From Pelargonium nanum (taxonomy: Eukaryota; Streptophyta; Magnoliopsida; Geraniales; Geraniaceae): 51,910 nucleotides of DNA. The stretch is taken from the NCBI GenBank assembly GCA_036897485.1, contig JAYMTF010000118.1, positions 1-51,910 on the forward strand, in the 5' to 3' direction. Under the pieces are notes generated by a model that was given only the letters and a program-made list of their open reading frames with translations, searched no databases and was not told the origin of the DNA. This document shows, in pieces, positions 23,491 through 35,952 of this stretch. Each line of letters begins with the position of its first letter. Within the stretch, counting starts at the first letter, position 1. Position numbers and translations under genes: made by a program.

Positions 23491-26400
23491 ATGGGCGAAG
23501 AATCATTGGACAGAGCTGTTGAACAGGTTTTGTTTTATTGTTTTATTTTGATTACTTTTTATGTGAAATGACATTGTTGTTGTTGTTGTTGTTGCTGAGA
23601 ATGATGATCTTGTTGTTGGTTTTTTCAATTTCTGTTTTTTTTTTTTGGGGTTGAATTGTTATGTTCTTTTGTTTTGTGCCATGGTTTTGTGACCCAGATA
23701 ATGACATTTTGGTTTCTGTTTCTGAAAGTTTTTATTTGGGCAATTCAATGAAATCATTAAAAAGGTTCAAAATTTACCTTTTTTACTTCATGGGTCTTGT
23801 GAATTATCAGTTGAATTTACTGATATTTTTGGTTCAGAGTTGGTAGCATGTCTTTTTTGTGTGGGTTGTTTATGAAATTTATCCCCATTTAACCATATTT
23901 TTGCTTAAGTTCTGGAAATCCATTTTTTAAGATATATATTATCATTGATTAATTGGGGTTTTCTCATATATTTGTTTGTTGTGTTTTCTGGGTAGTTTAT
24001 GAAATTTATCTCCATTTTACCATTGTTTTTATGTTATATTATCATTGATTAATTGTGTTTTCTGGGTAGTTTATGAATCATTTTGTAATTCCATTTTTTC
24101 CCTATGATATTGTATCATTGATTAATTGGGTTTTTCTCATGTAATTGTGTTTTTATGGCTAGTTTATGAAATTGATCTCCATTTTACCATTAATTTATTT
24201 TGTAATTCCATTAATGGGCACTTTATAGAATTTATATTATTTTACTATTTTTTTTGTTTTATTCTGTAGTTACATTTTTTTAATGTTGTTGCTTGGTTTT
24301 TCTCATGTAACTGTTGTGGTAGTTTATGCAATTTACAATTCTTTTTTTGTTGCACTTATTCTGTAATTCCATTTATGAATTTGGTTTTTCCCATGTAATT
24401 GTTGTGTTTTTTTGTTGTTGTTGAGTAGTCTTGGAATTTATCTACAATTCACATTTTTTGCATTTATTCTGTATTTTATTTTTTTGGTGATTATATTATC
24501 ATTGATGAATTGGGACTTTCTCATGTAATTGTTGTGTTTTCTTTTAATGTGTAGCTTATGAAATTTATCTCAATTTCACCATTTTTGCATTTATTCGATT
24601 GTTTTGATATTATATTATCAATTTATCATTGATTAATTGAGATGTTCTCATGAAATTGCTGTGTTTTCTGTTAATGATAGAATTGAGCAAGCCAAAAACT
24701 GGGTTTCAATTTAATTTCTCATACCTTGAACGCAACATAATTTTCAGTTCTTGTTCTTCCGATAATCTACATTTTATTTATTTTAAATTTTGTTTGCTAC
24801 CGTGTAGGCAATTTTGACTATAAAGAAAGGTGCTCATCTTTTAAAGTGCGGGCGGAGAGGGAAGCCAAAATTCTGTCCTTTTAGGCTTTCCACGGTATGT
24901 TTCTTGTGATTCTTTCATAAACATATACTTCAAGGAATCAGGATTTTCTTCCTATACATGTGAATTTGATTGGCTCCGGGCTTGCAGGACGAAAAGCATT
25001 TGATTTGGTACTCGGGACAGAAGGAAAAACAGTTGAGATTGAGCTCGGTTTCGAAGATCATACCGGGGCAGAGGACAGTAAGTAACATAAATTATTTTTT
25101 TGGCATCGTATTACTTTTCTTGATGCCTTTTCTCATACCCGTCTTATCTCAATTTTGTGTGTCGTAGGTGAATTTTCAGCGGCATCTGCAATTGGATCGG
25201 GAGTGTCAGTCATTTTCGCTTGTCTACGCCAATGGTGAACGTTCATTGGATCTGGTAATCTTCGGACACTTCTCATTTTTGTCGAGTCACTTGATGACTT
25301 GAATACGTAATTTTGTATTGGGGTAATTAAGAAGTATTGTCCACAAACACCTAACTAATCTTAAGTTTAGTCACCCATTTTATTAGTAATTTTGTTGACT
25401 CTTTGAGGTGAAAATACTGTCTTGCCCTTTACACTCTTATCTAAGGGGTAAAAAAGTCTATTTTCAGCCTAAAGAATATTCACTCTCATTTCTTTAAAAA
25501 AATAATAACTAATTTTAAAATCCATTTTTTTTGGTATTTGGAGGTATGAGTTAAAAATTTAAGATTCTATAAGGGGTAAAACGGTTTTTTTTTTTTAAAA
25601 TCTTAAAAGAGTCAACAAAGTTACTAAGGTTGGTTAAGTGTCGTGAAAAAATCTTTAAGTTGGTAATTTGGCAATACTGCGGGTTATTCGTAATTACCCA
25701 TTTTGTGTTTTCGTTATCTTGGCTGAGATTTATGTATATCTGTTACATAGATATGCAAGGACAAAGCGCAGGCTGATTCTTGGTTTTTAGGCTTAAAAAC
25801 CGTGATATCTAGGTATCATCAGTCCCGATTGTTTAACGGTTCCAGGAGTCGCAGAGGTGCACAAAGCTGTGCCAGCAGCCCGTCAGGTTATGCCCGGAGG
25901 AAGTACAATCTCGAACTCCTCGAGGTCGCAACCGGATATTCTCAGGTTCTAAACTTTTTTCTTTTCTTTTCATTAGTTGAGAGTTTCTGATAATATGACA
26001 TTGTGTTGGACGTGAAGAGCCCGTGAAAGTTTATAGATATTGTTTTCTGCTTATTGAAGGTGCATAGCGTTTGTGGCAGTCCAACAATGTCAGTTTCCGA
26101 GAAGTCATTTTCCGATGGCTTGTCTAGTGCTTCTGAGAGCTTTTATGCATCCGAATCTGGTTTGACACAAATGCACAATGTTATGGATATCTTGATCCCG
26201 AATTCTCCGTGTATTAAGCCAAATAGTCTCAAGAAAAGAGGAGGATCAAGTATTGGAAGCTCGGGATTTGAAAATAACATGCCCGTTGATCAGTTACTCG
26301 GGTCTCAACGAATAGGAAAGAACGAAATTTTGAAGGACGTTTTGATTTGGGGCGAAGGAATAGCCGGAGGGGTTTTAGGAGGCGGATTTGGTAATTTGGG

Positions 26401-29163
26401 TGGACATTCTGTGAAACAATTGGATGCTTTGCTGCCGAAAGTCCTTGATTCGACTATGATGCTCGATGTGCGTAGCGTTTCCTTGGGCGGGAAACATGCC
26501 GGGTTAGTTACTAAACACGGGGAAGTGTTTTGTTGGGGGGACGGGAACGGGGGTAGGCTCGGGCATAGGGTTAATTTGGACTTGTGTGTCCCAAAAATTG
26601 TTGATTCTCTTAGTGGAGTTCGTGCAAAGTACATTGCTTGTGGCGAGTACCAAACTTGTGCTTTGACAGAATCCGGAGAACTTTATACTTGGGGCGAAAA
26701 TGGATCTATGTCGTGTGATGAGAGAAGTCAAAACAAATGGTGGCCGCACAAACTTTTCGGGCCTTTGGATGGTATAAGCATAGCAAGTGTTGCTTGTGGA
26801 GAGTGGCACACGGCGATTGTATCAACCTCTGGGCGGCTATTTACTTACGGGGATGGGACTTTCGGGGTGCTCGGGCATGGGAACCTTGAAAGTGTCTCAA
26901 AACCGAAAGAAGTGGAATCACTCAAGGGCTTAACGGTAAAATCAGTTGCCTGTGGCTCATGGCACACGGCTGCAATTGTGGAAATTATAGTTGATCGTTG
27001 TAAGTACCAAAATGCCATTGGGAAGCTCTTTACGTGGGGGGATGGTGACAAGGGTAGGCTCGGGCATGGAGATACAGAGAAAAAGCTTTTACCAACGTGC
27101 GTCGCACAACTTGTGGATCACGACTTTGTTCAAGTTTCTTGTGGAAGAATGTTGACCGTTGGGCTTACTGACACGGGTTTAGTGTACACAATGGGAAGCA
27201 CAATCCACGGGCAGCTCGGGAACCCAAATGCCAAGGACAAATCGGTCACATTTGTCGAAGGGAAGCTTAAAGATGAGTTTGTTACAAACATTTCTTCGGG
27301 ATCATATCATGTCACTGTCCTGACATCGAAGGGAAATGTCTACACGTGGGGAAAGGGGCAAAACGGGCAATTAGGGTTAGGAGATACTGAAGATCGAAGC
27401 TCCCCGACTCTCGTGGAAGCGTTAAGTGATAGAAAAATCGAAAGCATCGCTTGTGGGACGAATATAACAGCTGCAATATCCTTACACAAGTCTATTTCAA
27501 TTCATGACCAATCGGCATGCAAGGGATGTAAAATGCCTTTCGGATTTACCCGAAAAAAGCATAATTGCTATAACTGTGGCCTTCTCTTTTGTCGAGCGTG
27601 TAGTAGCAAGAAAGTTCGCAATGCGTCTCTGGCGCCTAATAAAAGCAAGCCTTCTCGGGTTTGCGATCCATGCTTTGATCATCTTGACAGGCTTACACAT
27701 TCCGGGAGGCCACGGATAATGGAAAATCATAGCCCGAGGCAGCTATTGATCACTCAAAAACCGTCTTCTGATATCGATAGAGAAGATTCCGGAGAAGAAA
27801 CCTTATCGGTAAAATCCACCGGGCAATTTCGGAATGCCGAAAATCAAACCCGGGAAAGGAACAACGAGCAAGTTTCTCCTTTGCGGGCTATAATGCCGCC
27901 GTGGGGACAAGTACAATGTTCGGGTTTTTTTGAAACGGATTTTCGCAAAAACAGTACGTCAATTCGTCATGTATCTTCGGAACCTTCAATATCCAGTGTC
28001 GGGAATGCTGAGGAAGACATGTTCGAGTCAGAAAATAAGATGCTTGCAGAGGAAATTCGGAGGCTACGAACTGAGGTATTCCTGAAAACTTCAATTTTTT
28101 CTCGTTGTATCGTCCGTTTCATGCTACATTTGGGAACAAGGCAATTCTATGCGCTTCTCCAATAATTCTATAAACCGATATCCATATCTTCCTAACAGGT
28201 TAAGATCCTCGAAAAACAATGTCAAGTCAGAAGCAAGAAGCTTCAAGAATGTCAAGAAAGGACCGACGAGGCTTGGTCTGTGGCAAGAGACGAAGCGGCC
28301 AATAGTAAAGCAGCGAAAGAGGTCATTCGAGCGTTGGCATTACAGGTATTTTTCTCGTACATCTATTTTTTTGTGCCCGTCGAACCCTATATTGGTCTTA
28401 AATTGCTAGTTTGTTTTTTATAGCCATTTCTTGATATACAACTGCATCGATAAGCGCAGATTCACACATTGTCGGAGAAAATACTACCAAAAGATGGGTT
28501 GGATTCAAATGTGCCTCAAATGGCGCCTATACGTACAGAAAGCTGTGCCCGGGATGGATTTTCCCGAACATCCAGCCTTTGCGGGTCTCCTATAGTGTTC
28601 TCTAATACACTAAAATCCATGTACGAGTCGTGCAATGACAATGCAAGGCTGGAGGATGCAGGAACCCGTAAATGTCAGCAAAATGGAACTAAAACACTGA
28701 AGCAGCACGAATGGGTCGAACAATATGAGCCTGGCGTGTACATTACGTTCACGAGTCTAGCGAACGGGCAAAGAGGGCTAAAACGACTAAGATTCAAGTA
28801 AATATTTGGTTAATCAATCTTATTTTGCGTGTAGTCGAGTAGAGCTCACAATTTGGATTTTGGGTTGAAAACACCTAACCCGACCTGCAAAAGGCGGATG
28901 TCTTGTGCCACAGGTCGGGTTTTGGGTTTTGCACGTAAAATGTGCATATTCTTGTAGTCCAACCCAAAACTTGGTCGGTTTTGTCCAAATTGTCAGCTCT
29001 AAGATCGAGTTTTGTATATTCAAATGCTCGGGATTGAGATTTTTTTTTTTTTTGCAGCCGGAAAATATTTAGCGAGCAACAAGCGAAAAGATGGTGGGAG
29101 GAGAATCAAGCTGTGGTGTACCAAAAATATGACATTGAAGGATACACTAACTCGAATGATTAA
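23491..29163 (+). CDS. PRAF: PRAF-type PH-RCC1-FYVE-BRX protein
   Basis: Plant-specific phosphoinositide-binding protein with RCC1-like repeats, thought to act at membranes and as a small-GTPase exchange factor. Exons: 23491-23526, 24808-24894, 24988-25077, 25168-25254, 25751-25945, 26060-28075, 28199-28345, 28460-28797, 29058-29163; 1033 residues, joined in frame throughout. A PH domain covers about residues 13-130 (AILTIKKGAHLLKCGRRGKPKFC begins it, first part AILTIKKGAHLL). RCC1 repeats run about 260-640, with recurring WGxGxxGRLGHG and ACGxWHTAAI motifs. A FYVE zinc finger lies at about 650-705 (RKKHNCYNCG, CRACSSKK, CDPCFDHL). A coiled coil spans about 822-890. A BRX domain lies near 970-1025 (HEWVEQYEPGVYITF, then RKIFSEQQAKRWWEEN). 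Splicing of the last exon restores the NRKIFSEQ reading. Length is close to Arabidopsis PRAF1. Paralogue not assigned. Confidence 0.92.
23866..24690. repeat. Degenerate tandem repeat filling PRAF intron 1
   Basis: About seven units of 75-160 bp begin with TAGTTTATGAAATTTATCT-like sequence (near 23868, 23993, 24067, 24160, 24320, 24426, 24552). They continue with CCATTTTACCATTTTTG, ATCATTGATTAATTGGG and TCTCATGTAATTGTTGTG words. Unit order is conserved while length drifts. Confidence 0.65.
25321..25699. mobile_element. Foldback MITE with Mutator-like TSD in PRAF intron 4
   Basis: The ends are GGGTAATTAAGAA and, inverted, GGGTAATTACGAA. A second inverted pair inside, AAGAGTCAACAAAATTACTAA-like (last part AAATTACTAA), matches the right-hand AAGAGTCAACAAAGTTACTA with one mismatch, so the element can fold into a long hairpin. 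ATTTTGTATT (25310-25319) and ATTTTGTGTT (25700-25709) flank it as a 10-bp duplication with one mismatch, the size expected of Mutator-like elements. Confidence 0.65.
28840..29001. mobile_element. hAT-like MITE with 18-bp inverted ends in PRAF intron 8
   Basis: The left end TAGAGCTCACAATTTGGA and the right end (other strand) TAGAGCTGACAATTTGGA match at 17 of 18 bases. The interior is made of GGGTTTTGGGTTG and CCAACCCAAAAC words. The flanking octamers share only TCGAG, so the duplication has decayed. It is the clearest-ended member of the family in this window. Confidence 0.7.
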
Positions 29164-31050
29164 TTTAACGACTTGTTTGATAATTTAGTGACTGAAAGCA
29201 GATTTGTTTTGTAGAAATAAGCTTTTGAATAGCTTAAGATTATTTTTTAACTTAAAGTCTTGAGACAAATAAGGGCTTTTTTGTAAGTTTTTTTCCACCC
29301 CTTCTTTTCCTTATAGTAAAATGTAAATAGGGATGGTTTAGATTAATATAAGAAGAAATTTGTGTACAATGGATATTAATTTTTCTTGTATGTGGTTGTT
29401 TATGGTTAGTATATACCTTACTATAGAGCTGGCAAGTTTCGGGTCGGTCCGGTTTTGGGTTTTAGACATGAAATACACTAAATTTGAACAGGTTTACCCA
29501 GACTGAAATTTTACATGATGAATCCGACGCAAAATTTTACATCTTTTAAAGCCAATATGAACAATATAAACGCTATATTTATCTCTCTTTTGTGCACTAG
29601 CAAAGTCGAGACGGACTTGCACATGAGAGGCGTGTTGAAGTATAAACAAACAGTATATTTGAGTCTTCAACTGTCGGTTTTAAGCTTTCATATAGATTGG
29701 TTCTTATCAGTACCTCGATTTTTAATAAACGGCTAAATGTTGTCACAAATTAAGAGTTAATGCACCGAAACGAACCAAAATTCTTGTACCATTAGTAACA
29801 CTAATCCAAAAGAATCTACCTCAAGCTTTTAGACTTGAAAACACATTCATGATTCTATAAAAGCACTTTCTGAAACCACCAAAGAGAATGAGACAAGAAA
29901 CAAAGGTTCATCTACTAAATTTAGGTAACATGTATTCAAGTTCAACAATAATGGCTCTTTTTGAATTCTACCAGCTTCTACAAATATACTCTCCAATACA
30001 ATACAATACAATACATAGTGGACATCACATGGGTTTAGGTTTTGGTTGGGATGTGATGGAAAAGGATGTGAAATGTGAATGATGCAAGGCACAAAAGAGT
30101 CACAAGAAAGATCACAAGCAACAATGGGTTGTCAAAGAAAATGCCAAAAATAATCAATAAATTTAAAATAAACAATAAGAGAAAGAGAAAGGTATTGCAA
30201 AATGGGTTCACGGGTGTGACTAGTGCTGCAAAAATCAGCCAAATGTTTTCAACTTTTTAGCCACAATGATATTAAAAATAGATAAATGAAACTAGATGAT
30301 GACAAAAAATCAAATATATGGTTGAATCACATGATTCAACTTTCAAATACCCAAATCCCTTAAAAAATATAATTTATGTATTATCTTCTTATCAATTTTT
30401 AGCAGTCTCGGAAACTATTTTTCAATTAGACGATTTTAAAATTACACTCCCGACACAATTTGATGCATAAGTGGGATAAAACCATAGAACTAAAGGTGAC
30501 AAATAAGATTTTTATTTGAACCCAAATAACAAGACTAAACCCACTTTTCGATTAGAAAGGTGTAAGTTTGTTCGGGCCATGAGTCGGATCGTGTTCATCC
30601 TTACATGCAAAATGTGAGAGTCCGCACAAATTTGTATGACCGGCCCAGCTCACAATATCCTAATAAGCATTTGAACCAAATTCGACCCGCATAGTGATTA
30701 GATTCGTATTTCGTGTAATCCAAACTCACAAATTTATAAATTGAATTTTTGAGTGTTTATAAATTCAGATATAAATAGTCTGTTCTATCTAAAACTGAGA
30801 GGACAACCCCATGGAGTCTCAAATTTAATTTCATCTTACAGAAATAGTATTGGCCCCACACCATTTTCTAATAGAGCCATTGGATCACACCCCACAAAAC
30901 CCAAAAGCTGAAAACCCCATTATTGTTGGTTTCTCACTAGTTTATGGGTCTAGCTTCAAATATATGCATGCTTGTGCTACCTTATAGGCTAGAGCTCTAA
31001 ACATATAGAGATAGAGGGAGAGAGAGAGGCCAAAAATATTGTTTTCAAAT
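29164..31050. other. Intergenic between PRAF and the secreted-protein gene
   Basis: The PRAF 3' UTR probably ends near 29390. A TAGAGCTGGCAAGTTTCGGG end at 29424 marks another copy of the hAT-like MITE whose other end I could not place. At about 30500-30760 there are AACCCAAATAACAAG and TTCGACCCGC words of a dispersed repeat. No gene is supported. Confidence 0.45.
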
Positions 31051-31290
31051 ATGGTTGTGAAGGTGATGGGTTGTTCTTGTTTGGTGATGAGATTGCAAAT
31101 AATATTGTTTGTGGTTTGGTTGGGGAGTTTTTGTGGGCTTGAGGGCATAAATGGAGCACCCACAGTGAATGTTGGCAACATTTCAAAGATTGAGGAAGCT
31201 CTCAACTTCCATATTTACTATGGCCAAACCTTCAAGGTCATCAAGAACTCCATTGATGGCAAGAGCTATCTTCTCATTCAGGTCTCTCTC

Positions 31291-31358
<68 letters not shown>

Positions 31359-34300
31359 GTAGAGTCTGAAAATCTCGACTCGAACAATACACGAGACTTC
31401 TACTGTTGTAGATAGTCGGGAATTATCTTAAGATGTAGATAGTGCACGAGACTTTCACTATTGTACAAAACGAGTGTGTGACGGTGCAAGAGACTTTCGA
31501 ATTTTTACCGTAGAGTATGAAAATATCTTAGACTCCAACAAATCACAAGACTTCTATTTTTGTAGATAGTCAGGAAATATCTTAAGGCGTGGGCAGTACA
31601 CGAGACTTTCGATGCTATGCTAATTTAGAATATGACGGTGTGAGCTTTCACTGAAAATATTATAAGTTGAACAGTGCACTACACTTTCACTATTACAAAA
31701 TCTAAAAACAGTGCACGAGACTTTCACTAATACATGAAGACGGCTATTGTAGAGTATGAAAATAACATTTGTGCGGAGATTTTCTTAACTCGAGCTTGAG
31801 ACATCTTGATCAAGGTCTATATTCTCCTTAACACTATCATACACAAATGAAAAATAGTAGGGGTGTTTTTGTCATTGCCACTACATGAATGACAATATGA
31901 GAGAAGCCAACCAATGAAGGGACCCACCCAAACAACCACCATGGTGGTCATATTCGCTGTCTTTTAGTTTATCGAGTCACGGGTCTCACAAATAAGTTGC
32001 TTTTTATTTGTTGGGTCAAATTTACTCAGCCAAATTTGTAACAATTTTGTTTACACTAGTATTTGAGCCCGGCTTAGCTCGGTTCGATCATATTTTATAA
32101 ATGTTATTAACAATTTATGTTATCTTGCAATTAAATAATTCATTTTATCACTCGTCTTTTTCGACAAAAATTTAATGAACTTAAAGTAGTCAACAATATG
32201 ACGTGAACTTGTGTCAATTAGTAAAAAATTAGCATTAACAAAAATTGTTGAGTTTGATAAATTATATGTATAATAGTATATAATATATGCAATAAATAGT
32301 ATATATGGTATGTACTATAACTTTATTATATATATATATTAATTAGATGCATAGAAACTTAAATTTACTAATTTAAAAATTATTTATATATTTCAACAAA
32401 ATCTATAAGATGATTGTCTTATTTTTTTCATGACATATAATTCAAATAGTTTAAATATTTTATCTATAAATATTATTTTGATTGTATAGTTAATTATGAT
32501 GAATTAGTTAGAAATGACACGTGGCATAAAATTATAGAATTGAAATCGCCACATGTCATTCAATTAGATAGTTAATTAGAAATTAAGAATGACACATGTC
32601 GCACAATTAGGGTATTACTTCTCTTTATAATATATATATTAGATTTTACACGATAAAATTGATATTTGTACTGATATTACGGCCCATAATTATATTGGGC
32701 TTAATTTGTTTTTTGTCTAGTTTTAGGCCCACTTACTATGGTCACACTACAAAAGCCCAACTCTTATATGATTTGTGTTTCAAAATTGTCAATTTTCCAA
32801 TTTGGCTCCTAATTTAATTTTCTTTATTTTGAGTTCGTAATGTCTAATCCGACCTGAATGGATGTGAGTTGTGAGTCCGAACCCATAGAATTGTAAATTG
32901 AATTTTAGGAGCCAGAAAATTCGGGTTCAAATTAACAGCTTTATGAATGAAATCGAGACATATTTGCTAGCATTTCACAATCCTTAACGCTTTTGTTTTG
33001 CACATGAAATTCACAGAATAATACAAGAATGGCTGCAAGAACCAAATATTGCACTTCAAGGATCAAATCATATGTCATCCCATTAGCAAACTATTCAGTT
33101 GATACTGAATTTTTCCCAGGTAATAATTTAACTAAAATCAAAATAATATTGCACTCATATTTATCAATTTCACTACAAAATATTAGTAAAAATTCGCATT
33201 TACTATTAGTTCATTTTATTATTAGGTAATTATCTTAATTTAATCTCACTCTATTTTTGTTTCTTTGCATATTCGATCTTATGTGAATTTCCAGTTTCTT
33301 TCTTCGAGGTAGACATCTCTATCATTTTGTTTCGATTCGAAATTGTTGTTGTGTTTTCTTTTACACACAATTTAAAGATAATACAATAACTTTCGACTAA
33401 CTTATATTTGAGAAATTTTCCAAATACGGATATGGATCAAAACAGGTCGGTCTGATTCGATTTTTAAAACATTGTGCTATTTATTTTGTTATATAGCTTC
33501 TTGGGTTACTTGGGGGCTTGAAGGGCATGACCTCAGACTCAGTGACTTCACAATGTGTATTGAAATTGTATGAAGAAGGAGAAATTGAGATGGTGAACAA
33601 GAGTGAGCCTCAAAAGCTTTCACAATTTGCTGCTCATTTTATAAGCAAAACAGATCAAGCTCAAGCTTGCAATTTTGCTACTTTCAATCCATTTGAAGAA
33701 CAGACTCCTTTGCAGGTAAATTTACACATTTGCCCATTGATGGTCCATTTTGGCATAAAATCCAGGGATTATTTTCACTATTTATCATTTATTAATTAAT
33801 TTTTTTTATTGAAAAACAGAGAGCAGAGTGGATCAAGTTCTTGGGATCTTTTGCAAATCTTGAAGTCAAAGCCAATCAAGTTTTTGATACAGTAAGTTTA
33901 TTGCATTCGATATAAAAACTTACCGAAGTTAACTAGAGCTAATTATTTGGACCCGCATTCGCGAGACATCCGACCTGATTTGACAAACTCTTGGGTCTGG
34001 TTGGACAAACCCGCATAATTCCGTTTAGTTTGTGTCTAAAAACTAAAATCTGACCCAAAACTCAGAGTTATTTCGGAGTCTCGTATACTGAACTGATGCT
34101 TTGCATTTATCCTGTAATTTATGTTTTTTTATACGTTTCTTTTGCAGATAAAACAAAATTACATGTGCTTAACAAAAGTTGCAACAAGCAAGACAACGTC
34201 ATTCAAACCAATAGTTGCTTGGTTGGAGTATTCTAATGTTTGTGCACAAAAATTGGTTTTCCATATATTTAACAAATAAATAATTTATTTATATTGAATT

Positions 34301-35551
34301 CAACTAAGTTCTTAACTTGATATAAGAATATTTCATATCGATATTTATTTTACAGGGCATTTGGTCGTTTACGGAAGAAACATTCAAATTGAAGGTACGA
34401 GGAAGAAGAAAATATTGTTCACGAGTCTAATTTTTGTCATTTTCTTGTTTTGTAACGGTAATATAATTTTATTAGTGTTTTGCCTTTGAATCAGTACGTT
34501 GAAGATGCTGGCGGAGAAAATGTGGATAAGTCGATCAGCAAGATCACTTATAACACATCTAATCCCGACGATTTGGAGGGATTACACGCCATATTATGCG
34601 TAAGTGTAATTTCGATTCGAATTTAGCTTAAAATGCTTTATGTACTAAATATATTAGATCCCGGCCCAATCGATTAAATTGACCGGTCCGGTTTGATTTT
34701 ATATAATTGTTTGTGTGTTTTAGACTGTGGATGTTCTCATTGATGAAACATACACTGAAGATCCTACTGCCTACACTGCATCAACCTTCCTCCAAAACAT
34801 TGCTGTTGAAGACAATTCTTGTTTTGCTTTTCTTGCCAATCAAAGCTTGTGGAGATATGATAAAAGAATCCAAAATTCAACTACTCTTGGTGAGTCTTCT
34901 TTATTTCAATCATCCATTAAAAAATTGGAGGAGTCGAGAAAGACCGTATATATATATATATAGAGCTGACAATCTGAATATGATTATCATACGTTTAAAA
35001 TATAATCTGCATTTTTGTGAAATCGGATCATATCTTGGTTAACATTCGCATCATGGCTCGTGTTGTGACACGAATTTCCAACTCTAGATATAAGTACGAA
35101 GGTTTCACTCCAAACTCAAATTTTGTATTTGAACTTCTCGAAAAACTCGAATTGTCATCTCTCATTTATTGACTAACTCTATTTTTGTCATATGTTATAA
35201 ATTCATTATTTTTTTGATAATAACTATTTTTTTTTTGTTTGTTGAAGATTGGTTTAATGGAGCAGTCTCTCAACCTCAGCTGGTTTTAGCAGATCTCATT
35301 GAAGTTTTGTTCCCAACAGGAAGCTACACAACAACATACTTTAGGAACCTGATAAAGGTAAAAATATTAATTAGAAAAAAATTATTGTCAATAATATAAA
35401 ATAGTTTTATTATATATTTTTAATTACATTTTTAACCCTCTAATGTGTAAAATTAAAATTGCAGGAAGAAAATGTAACCTGTATTGTATCAGACATGTGT
35501 GATAGAGATAGCTCCAAAGCAATGGCTCCTACAATTGTACCTTGTGAATGA
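31051..35551 (+). CDS. Conserved plant secreted protein of unknown function, 11 exons
   Basis: Exons: 31051-31281, 33017-33119, 33295-33308, 33497-33715, 33820-33891, 34148-34237, 34356-34394, 34495-34599, 34724-34889, 35248-35357, 35465-35551; 411 residues. A hydrophobic N-terminus ([18 protein letters not shown]) looks like a signal peptide. The mature part has [80 protein letters not shown] and [20 protein letters not shown] recall close homologues in other plants, sometimes labelled periplasmic-binding or ABC-substrate-binding-like, but that label is unproven. Exon 3 is a 14-nt microexon needed to keep frame (VSFFE). Intron 1 holds a (CT)n run, a tandem repeat and a possible Helitron; intron 9 holds a MITE. 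The ORF is fully open, so the gene looks functional. Confidence 0.82.
31282..31355. repeat. (CT)n microsatellite starting at an intron donor
   Basis: The run begins in the splice donor itself (CAG then GTCTCTCTCT) and continues for about 74 bases with two CTAT interruptions. Length variation here would directly adjoin the exon 1 donor. Confidence 0.9.
31359..31765. repeat. Degenerate 151-bp tandem repeat in intron 1
   Basis: GTAGAGTCTGAAAATCT at 31359 and GTAGAGTATGAAAATATCT at 31510 begin two units that share TAGATAGTCGGGAATATC-like, ACGAGACTTTCACTATTGTA and TGTGACGGTG parts. A third GTAGAGTATGAAAAT lies at 31749. The short motif GTGCACGAGACTTTCACTA recurs several times within the block. 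Confidence 0.6.
32050..32650. mobile_element. Possible non-autonomous Helitron-like element
   Basis: The text CACTAGTATTTGAGCCCGGC near 32055 and CTCTTTATAATATATATATT near 32622 resemble ends of a common plant repeat class. The interior has sub-repeats GACACGTGGCATAAAATT, GCCACATGTCATTCAATT and GACACATGTCGCACAATT. No terminal hairpin or insertion site was established, so the class is a guess. Confidence 0.3.
34961..35086. mobile_element. hAT-like MITE in intron 9 of the secreted-protein gene
   Basis: The left end TAGAGCTGACAATCTG and the right end (other strand) TAGAGTTGGAAATTCG match at 11 of 16 bases and agree with the family ends seen at 28840 and 50509. Flanking octamers match at only five positions, within an (AT)n run. 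Confidence 0.55.
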
Positions 35552-35639
35552 TTATTAATTTTTGTATTTCACCTACAAAAAATATCTATGATTTTGTTGG
35601 GTTTTCGATTTTTATATTAAGAAGTATTTAAGCACTAAT

Positions 35640-35950
35640 TCTATTAATTTATTGGTGAATTTTGTAATGTCATGCTTATTCGTAGTTTTTTCACATTGTG
35701 AAATTTGATAACGAAACGTTTAAATTCAAATTTAAATTCGATTGTTTGAATGCATAGACAAATACGATTCAAATCACATGGATAATAAATTCACACAAAA
35801 CCCCACATTTTATACTAAACCCGAAATTTAGTCCGCACTATTTTCAGATCGGATTCAAATGCGTATTCATCAATGCATGTCCAAACAAATTCGAATTGCG
35901 ACCTCTAAGTAAAATAGATCGCGACCAAACTCGGGCCAAACATGCTCGGG
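35640..35950. other. Intergenic spacer before the snoRNA cluster
   Basis: The 3' flank of the secreted-protein gene merges into a decayed dispersed repeat (TAAACCCGAAATTTAGTCCG, GATCGGATTCAAATGCG). No gene is seen. Confidence 0.4.
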
Positions 35951-35952
35951 CT

